Source: an uncultured Erythrobacter sp. (GTDB taxonomy: Bacteria; Pseudomonadota; Alphaproteobacteria; Sphingomonadales; Sphingomonadaceae). Taken from it: 64,000 nucleotides of DNA. The stretch lies in assembly GCA_947503155.1 (NCBI GenBank), contig CANNCL010000002.1:558001-622000 (forward strand), given 5' to 3'. The translations under genes were made by a program, and so were the position numbers. The notes beneath the pieces are model-generated. The model was given only the letters and a program-made list of their open reading frames with translations, was not told the DNA's origin and did not search any database. Below, one piece after another: positions 28,713-37,841 of the stretch. How positions within the stretch are numbered: the stretch's first letter is position 1; every line of letters begins with the position of its first letter.

Positions 28713-29150
28713 ATGAAAGCTTACATCGACCCTTCACCCGCCAATTTTCAGGCGTTCAAAGACCTGCCGCGTGATCAGCCGATCCATATGCTCAACCTAC
28801 TGAGGTTCCGCGACCATGCGGAATATCCAGAGGGGCATGAGCATCATGGCAATGGGTGGAGCGGTAAGCGCGCCTATGAGGAATATGGCAAAACCTCAGG
28901 CCCGATTTTTGACCGCGTCGGCGGAGAGATCGTGTGGCGCGGCGCGTTTCAGACGATGGTCACGGGGCCGGAGCCGGATGATAAGGTCTGGCACGATGGT
29001 TTCGTGGCGCAATATCCCAATTCAGGCGCGTTTTTTGAGATGATCAAGGATGCGGATTACCAACTGGCCGTGGTGAACCGAACGGCGGCTTTGCTGGATA
29101 GCCGCTTGATGCGGTTTGAGCCGGGCGAGGTTGGCGGGGGTTTTGGGTGA
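28713..29150 (+). CDS. DUF1330-family protein, copy 2
   Basis: 145 residues, clearly homologous along its whole length to the gene just upstream (IHMLNLLRFRD, GWSGKRAYEEY, GPIFDRVG, SRLMRFEPG). AAGGGAA lies before the ATG. The pair is a tandem duplication whose copies have already diverged substantially. It probably shares a transcript with the acyl-CoA synthetase. Confidence 0.85.
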   Translation: MKAYIDPSPANFQAFKDLPRDQPIHMLNLLRFRDHAEYPEGHEHHGNGWSGKRAYEEYGKTSGPIFDRVGGEIVWRGAFQTMVTGPEPDDKVWHDGFVAQYPNSGAFFEMIKDADYQLAVVNRTAALLDSRLMRFEPGEVGGGFG

Positions 29151-29176
29151 GGTGACGGTAGCGACCCACTTGTGGT

Positions 29177-29182
29177 TATAAT
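29177..29182 (+). promoter_or_regulatory. TATAAT box before the DUF3800 gene
   Basis: A perfect TATAAT at 29177-29182 with a TGACGG near 29153 as a weak -35. The predicted transcript start would lie about nine bases before the ATG and would leave out the GAGG at 29185-29188, so either translation is nearly leaderless or this promoter is not the main one. Confidence 0.35.
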
Positions 29183-29197
29183 GCGAGGCACCCTTTA

Positions 29198-29962
29198 ATG
29201 CATGTGTTTGCCGACGACAGTGACACTTTTGGCAAGAATGGTTTTCTTTGCTTGGCGGGCTTCATCGCGTCCGATCAAGGTTGGGACAACCTGACAAATC
29301 GGTGGGTCTCAAAGCTTGAAGAGCATAACCTGGATGTGATCCACACATCTGACTTTTTGTCGGGAGAAGGGGAGTACCGTGATCTTGGTTTGTGCTACGA
29401 GGAGCGGTTAGAAATCTTAAGCGAATTTATGGACATAATTCGAGATGAAGTCTCATTTGCAATTGCTTGCGCGATAAATGCAAGGGAATACAAGGATGTT
29501 CTCAAGGAGGCGAAGAAGAAAATGAAACCGGAAGAATTCTGTTTTCATAGAATTCTGCGCATGTCGTTCGATTACATGATAGATTCTAAGAGCCCAGAAT
29601 CGCTTACATTTTGGCTGGATGACAGTGAAAAAACATCAAGTCGGTTTTTGAATATTTGGACTAGGATTAAGAAGCATTGGAAGGCTAACAAGTCTATGCT
29701 CGCGTCTATCGGCTTCGGAGATGATCGTGCTCTACCGCAGCTTCAAGCAGCAGACATCTTCGCCAACGTATTAGTCAGGTCCAACATATCTGGAGTTGAC
29801 CCTTGGCATGGGCAAAGCCATTTCAACAGATTGTTCATCCACCCAGAAACCAAAGCCGTCTCAAGAAATATAAAAGCGGAATTTTGGGAGCCAAAGGATA
29901 TTGATCGCCTTAAAGAGGCAATACTTGATCTGGCTAGGCCACCTAAGTCAAAGCCCCTCTAG
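29198..29962 (+). CDS. DUF3800-domain protein in an AT-rich insert
   Basis: 254 residues. The N-terminus MHVFADDSDTFGKNGFLCLAGF matches the DUF3800 start (usually YxDESG), a second acidic motif lies in LTFWLDDSEKTSSRF, and LQAADIFANVLVR near the C-terminus is the third typical element. DUF3800 proteins have an RNase H-like fold and are often carried by phages, islands and defence-type loci; the molecular role is not established. Two sampled 60-base blocks inside the gene have 22 G+C each, against 31 and 36 in blocks of the flanking genes, so recent acquisition is likely. No integrase, tRNA or direct repeats are visible. Confidence 0.8.
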   Translation: MHVFADDSDTFGKNGFLCLAGFIASDQGWDNLTNRWVSKLEEHNLDVIHTSDFLSGEGEYRDLGLCYEERLEILSEFMDIIRDEVSFAIACAINAREYKDVLKEAKKKMKPEEFCFHRILRMSFDYMIDSKSPESLTFWLDDSEKTSSRFLNIWTRIKKHWKANKSMLASIGFGDDRALPQLQAADIFANVLVRSNISGVDPWHGQSHFNRLFIHPETKAVSRNIKAEFWEPKDIDRLKEAILDLARPPKSKPL

Positions 29963-30040
29963 ATAGATGATTTCACAGTTAGGCTAGATACGCCAAATCG
30001 ATTGTTGAGGGACTAGGGCAGGCAATCCAAACCCAGTAAC

Positions 30041-31165
30041 TCAAAACAACCGCATCTGCCCGCCCAATTCCGGCGGCCTGAACTGCGAACAATCCAGCTC
30101 AAACCTCGGCGCATCTCTCCCTTGGCCAACACCAGCGCGCTTACACGCCACGCGGAAACGCGCGCGGAGCAAATCGGCCCATACGCCGCTGGGTTTCATG
30201 CGGGTGCCAAAGTTTGGATCATTGTCGCGACCGCCCCGAATGCTGCGTACGATGCTCATCACTTTGCCCGCGCGGTCGGGGTAGTGGACGTCTAGCCATT
30301 CGCGGAACAGGGGCGCGACTTCGTGGGGGAGGCGCAGCGGGATCCAGCCCATGCTGCGCACGCCCAATTCGGCGGCGCGGGCCACGATTTCCTCCATAAA
30401 TTCATCGGTGATTGCGGGGATGATGGGGGAGATTGAGCAATGGGTCTGCACCCCGGCCTCCACCAATGCGCCCAAAGCCGCCATGCGTTTTGCGGGCGCG
30501 GCGCAGCGGGGTTCCAGCTTGCCGGACAGGACCGGATCGAGCGAGGTGACAGAGATCGCCACCGCCACCAATTTGCGCCGCGCCAATTCCGTGAGCAAAT
30601 CGAGATCGTGCAAGATGCGGTCGGATTTCGTAGTGATCGTGACGGGGTGGCGGGCCTCTAGGCACACCGTCAGCAATTCGCGGGTGATCTGGTAATTGCG
30701 CTCTATCGGTTGATACGGATCGGTGTTGGTGCCCATCGCGATGGCGCGCGGCACATATTTGCGTTTAGCGAGCGTCTCGCGCAGCAGCTCCGCCGCACCC
30801 GGTTTTGCAAACAGCTTTGTTTCAAAATCCAAGCCCGGCGACAAATCGTGATAGGCATGGGTGGGGCGGGCAAAGCAATAGACACAGCCATGCTCGCATC
30901 CCCGATATGCGTTGATCGAACGGTCAAACGGAATGTCGGGCGATTTGTTGAAGCTGAGGATGGTTTTGGGATGTTCCTGCGTCACGGTGGTGCGCAGTTT
31001 TGCTGGCGGGCCGTCGTCTGCCGCGAGGCTTTCCATATGATCGCGCCAATCGCCATCGGTTTCGCGCGCGGCAAGGCCAAAACGGGTCGATGGCTGACAG
31101 GAGGCAGCGCCGCGCCCTTTTATGACATCGGCGCGCTTAAAATGGGGGTTATCTGCTGTTCTCAC
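30041..31165 (-). CDS. PA0069-family radical SAM protein (SplB-like)
   Basis: 374 residues. The iron-sulfur motif CEHGCVYC (CxxxCxxC) follows NAYRGCEHGC, and the family hallmarks IKGRGAASCQPSTRFG at the N-terminus and TKSDRILHDLDLL in the middle are present. The group is annotated as DNA repair photolyase-like (COG1533), although its substrate is not established. The start is a GTG at 31165; no ATG precedes KGRGA. A LexA box lies only five bases upstream, so the gene should be SOS-induced. Confidence 0.88.
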   Translation of the reverse strand: MRTADNPHFKRADVIKGRGAASCQPSTRFGLAARETDGDWRDHMESLAADDGPPAKLRTTVTQEHPKTILSFNKSPDIPFDRSINAYRGCEHGCVYCFARPTHAYHDLSPGLDFETKLFAKPGAAELLRETLAKRKYVPRAIAMGTNTDPYQPIERNYQITRELLTVCLEARHPVTITTKSDRILHDLDLLTELARRKLVAVAISVTSLDPVLSGKLEPRCAAPAKRMAALGALVEAGVQTHCSISPIIPAITDEFMEEIVARAAELGVRSMGWIPLRLPHEVAPLFREWLDVHYPDRAGKVMSIVRSIRGGRDNDPNFGTRMKPSGVWADLLRARFRVACKRAGVGQGRDAPRFELDCSQFRPPELGGQMRLF

Positions 31166-31170
31166 GTTTG

Positions 31171-31185
31171 GAACAGATATAGAAC
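31171..31185 (-). promoter_or_regulatory. Alphaproteobacterial LexA box (SOS box)
   Basis: On the minus strand GTTC-TATATCT-GTTC, an exact GTTC-N7-GTTC direct repeat, the known LexA recognition sequence of alphaproteobacteria. It is immediately upstream of the radical SAM gene. Pseudomonas PA0069, the family namesake, is reported as LexA-regulated, which fits. Confidence 0.75.
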
Positions 31186-31356
31186 ATGTGCGGAGGTGTC
31201 ACTCGCAATTCAACCTGAAATCATTTTCCTACACGGCGCGAAATATGCATGTCTTTCGGGCGGTTTGCGCGGAGATTTGTGCAACTTTGGGGCCGGAAGC
31301 GTTTTTTGCCCCTAGACTGTGTGTCAGGTGTGTCAGGCGCGTGAGGGCTAAGAGCG

Positions 31357-31887
31357 CTAGACTTCGCGCAAACGCGGCATCAATTCGACGAAATTGCAGG
31401 GGCGATTGCGGCTGTCGAGTTGTTCGGCAAGGATGCCGTCCCACCCGTCCTTCACCGCGCCGTTCGATCCGGGCAGGGCAAAGATGTAGGTGCCGCGAGC
31501 CACGATAGCGCAGGCGCGCGATTGGACGGTGCTGGTGCCGATGGTCTGATAGCTGAGCCAGCGGAACAGTTCGCCAAATCCGGGAATGTCGCGGGCGCCG
31601 TCGATGCGGGACAAAGCCTCTGGCGTGACATCGCGCCCGGTCAGGCCGGTGCCGCCGGTGCTGACAATCGCGTCGATAGCGGGGTCGTCAATCCAAGCGT
31701 CGATCTGATCGGCGAGCAGATCGGCATTGTCGCGCACGATCATGCGGGCGGCCAAAGCGTGACCGGCGGATGTGACACGCGCGGCAAGGATATCACCCGA
31801 TGTGTCATCCGCAGATGTTCGCGTGTCCGAAACCGTCAGGACGGCGATGTTGATCGGGGTAAAGGTCTTTGCCTCATCAATCGCCAT
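31357..31887 (-). CDS. moaB: Molybdenum cofactor biosynthesis protein B
   Basis: 176 residues. Molybdopterin-binding fold with [35 protein letters not shown] and [17 protein letters not shown], typical of the MoaB/MogA group. These proteins adenylylate molybdopterin before metal insertion, or bind it. No other moa or moe gene is in the window. Confidence 0.9.
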   Translation of the reverse strand: MAIDEAKTFTPINIAVLTVSDTRTSADDTSGDILAARVTSAGHALAARMIVRDNADLLADQIDAWIDDPAIDAIVSTGGTGLTGRDVTPEALSRIDGARDIPGFGELFRWLSYQTIGTSTVQSRACAIVARGTYIFALPGSNGAVKDGWDGILAEQLDSRNRPCNFVELMPRLREV

Positions 31888-31911
31888 AGGGAACTCCTGC
31901 TTGACGGTCTG

Positions 31912-33717
31912 CTACTGTCCAATGCTCGCGGTGCGGGTGGTACCCATCTGCGGGAATTGTGGCCAGTGCCCTTGTGCCAAAGCACGGCGGCTAGGCGAGG
32001 AAACGCCGGCAGCGCGCTCATACATCCAGTAATTGCGCATGACGATGGAGACATAACCGCGCGTTTCCCAATAAGGGATCGATTCCATCCACAGCAGCGG
32101 ATCGCCCTGATCGTTGATTTCGGTGTTCCAACGGGTGATCGGGGACAGACCGGCATTGTAGGCGGCCATGATCTTGGGAAGATACCCTTGCGTCGCAGGG
32201 CTATCGCGCAGCATTTCAAGGTTCCGCTGACCAAAGGCGAGGTTCACCTCGGGATCGTTGAGATTGACGTAGGAGGCACGCATATTCAGGCGCGGCGCAT
32301 GTTGGCGCACCGTGATCGGCGTGATCTGCATAAGCCCGCGCGCATCGGCGGAACTGACAGCCCCGGCGCGGAAGTTCGATTCTTGCAAGGCGTGGGCAAA
32401 GGCAAGGGCGGGATCAACGCTCCACCCTGTCGTCGGCTGCCAATGCGCAACGGGGAAGCGCAGGGCGGTGTCGCTGCGCATACCGCGCGGGGCGTAATGC
32501 GCCATGAAGAGCTGCGTCGAAGGAAGGCCAAGCTCTCGTGCCAAGCGGGCGATGGAGGCATAGTCCTGAGGGCGGCCAATACGTGCCTCATGACGAAGCA
32601 CTTCATCGGCTAGGGCAGGGCGACCAACTTCGATCAGGGCGGCCGCAATTTGGACGTTGCTGCGATCGCTAATGGCGTTCCAATCGCCGCTAGAGAACGG
32701 AGTGGGAGGAGCGGTTTCGGGCAATTCGGCGCCCAATTGGTCGATAGCGAGCATACCGTACAGCGTCTCGTGATAGCGCGCGGCGGCAGAGAGGTGCTCT
32801 TGCGCGGCACCCGGCTCTCGGCAACGCACAAGCGCCCTGTGGGCCCAATAATGGGCCGCCGAAGTCAGCTCGACATTGGTCGAAAGGTTTGCGGCCTTGG
32901 CAAAAGCTTCGCCTGCGAGCGAGCAATAGCCAAGCCGCCACGCGGCAAGACCGGCAACCCATTCCCCTTCGGCAACCCAAGCGCCGGAGCCATCAGAAAC
33001 AGTCTCCGCCAGTGCAAGAGCGTTCTGATCATCGTTCTCGATGTAGAAGCTCCAAGCAACTTTCTGACGCCATTCTGCGCGAGCAGCTGAGCTGAGTTGG
33101 GGGTCAACCTGTTGCAGGATTGCATAGGCGCCCGTCGGATCATCATTGCGGATCGCTGCGAGGATGTCGCTGCGCATTCCGTCAGGCATTGTGCCATCGC
33201 TAATGCTGCGCGGCCGGATACGCTTGGATGCTTCAGGTTGGCGGCTGAAGCTTTGAACCTGAGGAAAGGCAGGAAGATATTCGAGCCCGCGGCGAGCGCC
33301 CAAACGGCCCAGTTGTTCTGATTGGGGCAAGCTAACGCCTGCGCTCATCCATCTGGCGATTTGATCCGCACTGATACGCGGGCTGTTGGCATGGGTGAAA
33401 TATTCGGCGAGCGCGACTTGGTGCAAGATGCCGCCGCGCTGATCGTCCAGAAGCTCTTGGACCGCGTCCCATTCCTCGCGGTCGATTGCGGCAAAGATGC
33501 TGCGATAGATTTCGCGTTCCCCGCTCGACAATACCGCCGGTACTGCGGCGCTGCGGCTGTCTGCATTGTTCCCAGAGCGGTCATAATGCGCGGCCATGCT
33601 GCCCGAGACATCGCCTGATTGGGCGGCGACGATAGGGGTGACAGTGAATGCGGAAATCAAACCCAGCCCGGCAAGGACAGGGCGTAGGCGCTTTGTAGTA
33701 ACTATTCGGCCGACCAT
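31912..33717 (-). CDS. Soluble lytic murein transglycosylase (SLT family)
   Basis: 601 residues. Signal peptide in the first 35 residues, then a long superhelical alpha-repeat domain (about 50-430), and a C-terminal catalytic SLT domain with ALQESNFRAGAVSSADARGL, in which the Glu is catalytic, and the downstream GLMQITP and AYNAGL motifs. It cleaves peptidoglycan with formation of 1,6-anhydromuramic ends. I choose the ATG at 33717 because GGAG lies nine bases before it; an ATG nine bases upstream touches that GGAG directly. It overlaps the end of the upstream gene by 16 bases, so it is coupled to it. Confidence 0.93.
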   Translation of the reverse strand: MVGRIVTTKRLRPVLAGLGLISAFTVTPIVAAQSGDVSGSMAAHYDRSGNNADSRSAAVPAVLSSGEREIYRSIFAAIDREEWDAVQELLDDQRGGILHQVALAEYFTHANSPRISADQIARWMSAGVSLPQSEQLGRLGARRGLEYLPAFPQVQSFSRQPEASKRIRPRSISDGTMPDGMRSDILAAIRNDDPTGAYAILQQVDPQLSSAARAEWRQKVAWSFYIENDDQNALALAETVSDGSGAWVAEGEWVAGLAAWRLGYCSLAGEAFAKAANLSTNVELTSAAHYWAHRALVRCREPGAAQEHLSAAARYHETLYGMLAIDQLGAELPETAPPTPFSSGDWNAISDRSNVQIAAALIEVGRPALADEVLRHEARIGRPQDYASIARLARELGLPSTQLFMAHYAPRGMRSDTALRFPVAHWQPTTGWSVDPALAFAHALQESNFRAGAVSSADARGLMQITPITVRQHAPRLNMRASYVNLNDPEVNLAFGQRNLEMLRDSPATQGYLPKIMAAYNAGLSPITRWNTEINDQGDPLLWMESIPYWETRGYVSIVMRNYWMYERAAGVSSPSRRALAQGHWPQFPQMGTTRTASIGQ

Positions 33718-34496
33718 TCCATCCATCTCCGCCAGAATCGGGCTTTGAGCCGGGGCATAGCCATCAGGCTATCGAGACCCTCGCTCATCAGTACCGGCAC
33801 CTTTTGCGCATTTGGGTTGATTTCGCGTAAATACGTATCGCTTTGTGTTAGCTTTTGCCCAATCAACGGCAAGATGCCTGAGCCAAACGCTACCAATTTT
33901 TGCGGTGAAGCGAGTCCTATATGGTGCAAAGTGACCGCATCCATTCCGCCAGCTGCCAATGCTCCCGTATCCGCCATAGGCGTATGCCGGGGAAGCGCAG
34001 AAGCGATATAAACCGATTCTTCGTCGATCCCCATCGCGGACAGCATCCGCGACAACAATTGCCCTTGCGGTCCGCTGAGTAGGCGTTCGCCGTCACGTTC
34101 CTCTGGATCGATCATCAACACCATCAATTCGGCATTTACTGGCCCTCGCGGCGCGATCCGTCCGCGCGGACCAATCGCGTCAATACCGGGCGCCTCTAAC
34201 CACCATTGCCGAAACGCCTTGAGGTCCGACGGCGGGCTATCGCCAAGCAAATCGGCACGCAGGAGCGATTTTTTTTGTTCTTGCTCGGCGGCTAAATCAG
34301 CCGCCTGTTTTTGCGGCGTGTTGGCCGAGGCCGACTGCGATCGCTTTTCTGCGGCCGCTTGTTCTGCCAATTCGGCGTCCGATGGTCCCAGCCAATCCGT
34401 AGCGTCATCGCAAAAGTCGGTGTCAATGCCGGCCATCTGCCACCATTGCAGTGCGGCGCTCAATTCAGCGGCAAAAGGGGAGGTTGGAGCGTTCAT
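33702..34496 (-). CDS. Uracil-DNA glycosylase-like protein with degenerate motifs
   Basis: 264 residues. An N-terminal segment (LQWWQMAGIDTDFCDDATDWL) and an Ala/Gln/Lys-rich linker precede a domain that lines up with family 4 uracil-DNA glycosylases (GPQGQLLSRMLSAMGIDEES, then VYIASALPRHTPM). The usual motif 1 (GExPG) reads MIDPEERDGE, the usual C-terminal HP motif is not seen, and the protein has one Cys only, so the [4Fe-4S] cluster is lost. It may be a non-catalytic DNA- or nucleotide-binding relative. It is cotranscribed with the transglycosylase gene. Confidence 0.7.
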   Translation of the reverse strand: MNAPTSPFAAELSAALQWWQMAGIDTDFCDDATDWLGPSDAELAEQAAAEKRSQSASANTPQKQAADLAAEQEQKKSLLRADLLGDSPPSDLKAFRQWWLEAPGIDAIGPRGRIAPRGPVNAELMVLMIDPEERDGERLLSGPQGQLLSRMLSAMGIDEESVYIASALPRHTPMADTGALAAGGMDAVTLHHIGLASPQKLVAFGSGILPLIGQKLTQSDTYLREINPNAQKVPVLMSEGLDSLMAMPRLKARFWRRWMEWSAE

Positions 34497-34599
34497 GTTA
34501 TCAAATGCAGGCCTTGACTGTCCAAACCCGAGTTAGCAAGTGCAACTAGAGACATTTCGGCGAAGAAAACCGCCATTAATTCTAGGGTGAGAAGAGCGC

Positions 34600-36246
34600 A
34601 TGAGCGAACGGGAATCAATGCCATGTGATGTTGTGATTGTGGGTGGCGGGCCAGCGGGCCTGTCAACGGCGATCCGGCTGAAACAGATTAATGACGAACT
34701 TGAGGTGGTTGTCCTTGAAAAAGGCTCAGAGATCGGGGCGCATATTTTGTCGGGCGCTGTGGTTGATCCCAAGGCGTTGAGCGAGCTTTATCCCGATTGG
34801 CGCGATATGGATTGCCCGATGGCGGAAACGCCGGTGACGGACAATTGGCATTGGGTTCTGTCGAAGGGCGGCAAAACGTCCATACCGCATCTGTTTATGC
34901 CGCCATTGATGAGCAATGACGGGTGCTACACAGGCTCTCTGGGCAATCTCACGCGTTGGCTGGGTGAGAAAGCCGAAGAATTGGGCGTGATGGTGTTCCC
35001 CGGCTTCCCTGCCAGCGAAGTGATGTTTGACGATGCGGGCAATGTGCGCGGCGTTATCACTCAAGATATGGGCATCGCCGCAAATGGTTCGCAAAAACCC
35101 GATTTTCAGCCCGGTATGGAAATTGAGGCGAAATACACTTTGTTTGCAGAGGGCGCGCGCGGATCGCTGACCAAGCAAATGAAGGAAAAGTTCAACCTTG
35201 AGGCCGATTGTCAGCCGCAAGTTTACGGCCTGGGTATCAAGGAATTGTGGGACATTGATCCCAAGAAACACGTTCCGGGCCGGGTGATCCACACGCAAGG
35301 CTGGCCTCTGACAGAGAGCGACAGCTGGGGCGGCGGTTTCTTCTATCATCAGGCCAATGGTCAGGTCTCGATCGGATTTGTCACCGCGCTTGATTACAAA
35401 AACCCGTGGGTTTCGCCTTACCAAGAATTTCAGCGGTGGAAGCACCACCCTGCGATCCAAGACATGCTCGAAGGCGGTAAGCGCGTCGCTTACGGCGCGC
35501 GCGTGATCAATGAAGGCGGCTGGCAGTCGGTGCCGAAACTGGCATTCCCGGGCGGCGCGCTGATCGGTTGTGCGGCTGGTTTTGTGAATGTTCCGCGGAT
35601 CAAGGGCAGCCACACCGCGATGAAGAGCGGCATGTTGGCCGCAGAAAGCATCGCGGCGGCGGTTGCGGCTGGTCATGAGAAGACCGAATTGTCGGATTAT
35701 GACAGCGCGGTGCGGTCAAGCTGGATCGCGGATGAGCTGAAGGTCGTTCAAAATGCGGAGCCTGCGGTTGCCAAATTCGGCGGCGATATTGGCACTGTGT
35801 TGGCCGGTGTTGATATGTGGATGCGCACGCTGAAAATTGGTCTGCCGATCAGTATGAAGCATCACGCGGATTACACCATGACGGGCCGCGCGGATCTTTA
35901 TGCCAAGATTGACTATCCTAAGCCTGATGGCGTGATCAGCTTTGATCGCCTGACCAATGTCGCCTTTAGCTACACCAACCATGCAGAGGACCAGCCGGTC
36001 CACCTGCAATTGGGCAGCGCCGATTTGCAGCGCGATAGCGAACTGGCGATATTTGCCGGTCCATCATCGCGATATTGCCCGGCTGGCGTTTATGAATGGA
36101 TCGACGAAGAGGGGGCAGAGCCCAAATTCCAGATCAATTCGCAAAACTGCGTCCATTGCAAGACATGCGACATCAAAGACCCGAACCAGAACATCAATTG
36201 GGTCACACCAGAAGGCGGCGGCGGGCCTAACTATCCCAATATGTGA
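34600..36246 (+). CDS. Electron transfer flavoprotein-ubiquinone oxidoreductase
   Basis: 548 residues. It passes electrons from ETF, and so from fatty- and amino-acid dehydrogenases, into the ubiquinone pool at the inner membrane. An FAD-binding GG motif (VVIVGGGPAGLSTAIRL) opens the protein, the quinone-binding region is in the middle (GCAAGFVNVPRIKGSHTAMK), and the C-terminal [4Fe-4S] site reads CVHCKTCDIKDPNQNINW. Full length for the family. It is followed 21 bases later by ispE. Confidence 0.96.
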   Translation: MSERESMPCDVVIVGGGPAGLSTAIRLKQINDELEVVVLEKGSEIGAHILSGAVVDPKALSELYPDWRDMDCPMAETPVTDNWHWVLSKGGKTSIPHLFMPPLMSNDGCYTGSLGNLTRWLGEKAEELGVMVFPGFPASEVMFDDAGNVRGVITQDMGIAANGSQKPDFQPGMEIEAKYTLFAEGARGSLTKQMKEKFNLEADCQPQVYGLGIKELWDIDPKKHVPGRVIHTQGWPLTESDSWGGGFFYHQANGQVSIGFVTALDYKNPWVSPYQEFQRWKHHPAIQDMLEGGKRVAYGARVINEGGWQSVPKLAFPGGALIGCAAGFVNVPRIKGSHTAMKSGMLAAESIAAAVAAGHEKTELSDYDSAVRSSWIADELKVVQNAEPAVAKFGGDIGTVLAGVDMWMRTLKIGLPISMKHHADYTMTGRADLYAKIDYPKPDGVISFDRLTNVAFSYTNHAEDQPVHLQLGSADLQRDSELAIFAGPSSRYCPAGVYEWIDEEGAEPKFQINSQNCVHCKTCDIKDPNQNINWVTPEGGGGPNYPNM

Positions 36247-36267
36247 TTGTTAGCGGTCAAACATCTG

Positions 36268-37080
36268 ATGACCCTCACCGAAACCGCCTATGCCAAGATC
36301 AACCTCGCGCTGCATGTTCGCAGGCGGCGCGAGGATGGCTATCATGAGCTGGAGACATTGTTCGCCTTTGTCGATGCAGGCGATGTGCTTACCGCACGGG
36401 TGTCAGACCGGGACCGGTTGACCACAGTCGGTGAATTTGCCGATGGGATCGACAATCCATTCGATAACCTTGTCGCAAAGGCGCTCTTGGCGCTTCCGCA
36501 TCCGGCAGGCTTAGACGTTACGCTTGAAAAGAACCTGCCTGTTGCGGCTGGTCTTGGGGGCGGTTCTGCTGATGCAGGGGCGATCTTTCGGTTGGTGGAG
36601 CAATATCACGGCCTGCCCGATGATTGGATGGAGCGTGCGGCGAAACTGGGCGCTGATGTGCCGTCCTGCGTGCGCAGCGAAATGGCGATTGGTCGGGGAA
36701 CAGGGACGCAATTGGAGCCTGTTGAGAATGATTTGGTGGGCACTCCTGTTTTGCTCATTAATCCGCGCGTTCCATTGGCCACGGGGCCGGTGTTTACCGC
36801 TTGGGACGGGCGCGATCGTGGGGCGCTGCCATCGGGGGTTGCTCGTGCGATCGCGGCCGAGGGGCACAACGACCTGACGGAGCCTGCGCTGTCTTTGTGC
36901 CCTCAGATTGGTCATGTCTTGTCCGAATTGGAAGACGGCGCCGCTTGGCTGGTGCGCATGTCGGGTTCGGGCGCGACCTGTTTTGCGCTGTATGACGATA
37001 TGGCCGCGCGCGACGCAGCGCAGCGGCGGATAAAAGACAAGCACCCCGATTGGTGGCAGCTTGCGGGGACTTTGCGATGA
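36268..37080 (+). CDS. ispE: 4-diphosphocytidyl-2-C-methyl-D-erythritol kinase
   Basis: 270 residues. GHMP kinase of the non-mevalonate isoprenoid pathway, phosphorylating CDP-methylerythritol. The N-terminus AYAKINLALHVRRRREDGYHEL and the ATP loop LPVAAGLGGGSADAGA are diagnostic. I use the ATG at 36268 rather than a TTG 21 bases upstream. It overlaps the next gene as ATGA. Confidence 0.94.
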   Translation: MTLTETAYAKINLALHVRRRREDGYHELETLFAFVDAGDVLTARVSDRDRLTTVGEFADGIDNPFDNLVAKALLALPHPAGLDVTLEKNLPVAAGLGGGSADAGAIFRLVEQYHGLPDDWMERAAKLGADVPSCVRSEMAIGRGTGTQLEPVENDLVGTPVLLINPRVPLATGPVFTAWDGRDRGALPSGVARAIAAEGHNDLTEPALSLCPQIGHVLSELEDGAAWLVRMSGSGATCFALYDDMAARDAAQRRIKDKHPDWWQLAGTLR

Positions 37081-37799
37081 TAGACGGATTGCCCTTCAAA
37101 CAAATCGGGGACGTGACCCAAGCCGAGGTCGTATGCGTCGCCGATCATGCGTCCAATCTCGTCCCAGATGATGTGCCGCTCGGTGTGCCGTCAGAATTGC
37201 TTGATCTGCACATTGCGGTCGATATCGGGGTGAAGGGCGTGGCAACGCGAATGGCGCGGCAATACGGCATCCCGGCGCATCTTGCTCAGATTAGCCGCCT
37301 TGTGGTCGATCTGCACCGAGAAGATGACCATGCCGCGGTGGTTCCCGCGCAAAGCGATGGGCACATCATTCCCGGCAATATCGGCGCCAATGTCGCGTCC
37401 CGGCTTGATCGGTTTTATCACCCCTATCACACTGCGCTGGCACAGTGGCTCGACGCGGCTCAGCCCAAACTCATCATCTCGTTGCATAGTTTTACGCCAA
37501 AGCTGGAAACCAGCGAGACGGCGCGGCCCTGGGACGTCGGCTTACTCTATAATCAGGATGACCGCGCCGCTCGCCAAGCGATCCGTTTGTTCAGCGAGCT
37601 TGGCCTGAATGTGGGCGATAATGAGCCATATTCAGGCAAACAGCTAAACGCGACGATGAACCGCCATGCAGAGGCGCATGGGCGTTATTACTGCGCAATC
37701 GAGGTGCGTCAGGACTTGATCGGCACCCGCGCGGATCAAGCGCGCTGGGCAACGATGATCGCCGACGTTGCCGGAAGGGTTGCGCTAGCGCTCGACTAA
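37077..37799 (+). CDS. N-formylglutamate amidohydrolase family protein
   Basis: 240 residues. The family motifs CVADHASNLVPDD, LVVDLHREDDHAAVVP and LHSFTP, plus a late EVRQDLI, give the zinc-binding His, Asp and Glu residues. The family hydrolyses N-formylglutamate at the end of histidine degradation, but no hut gene is nearby, so another N-acyl amino acid is possible. The start overlaps the ispE stop. Confidence 0.87.
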   Translation: MIDGLPFKQIGDVTQAEVVCVADHASNLVPDDVPLGVPSELLDLHIAVDIGVKGVATRMARQYGIPAHLAQISRLVVDLHREDDHAAVVPAQSDGHIIPGNIGANVASRLDRFYHPYHTALAQWLDAAQPKLIISLHSFTPKLETSETARPWDVGLLYNQDDRAARQAIRLFSELGLNVGDNEPYSGKQLNATMNRHAEAHGRYYCAIEVRQDLIGTRADQARWATMIADVAGRVALALD

Positions 37800-37841
37800 A
37801 GGCAGTGCCTATGTCGTAAATTCCAAGCATCAGGAAACAAA

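Noticed and set aside
29150..30041. Genomic island with attachment sites around the DUF3800 gene
   Set aside because: Only one gene has unusual composition; no integrase, tRNA gene or flanking direct repeats are present.
31420..32613. Plus-strand open frame of 397 codons
   Set aside because: It is antisense to moaB and the lytic transglycosylase, both of which have complete motifs.
34726..35676. Minus-strand open frame of 316 codons
   Set aside because: It is antisense to ETF-QO, which is full length with all motifs.
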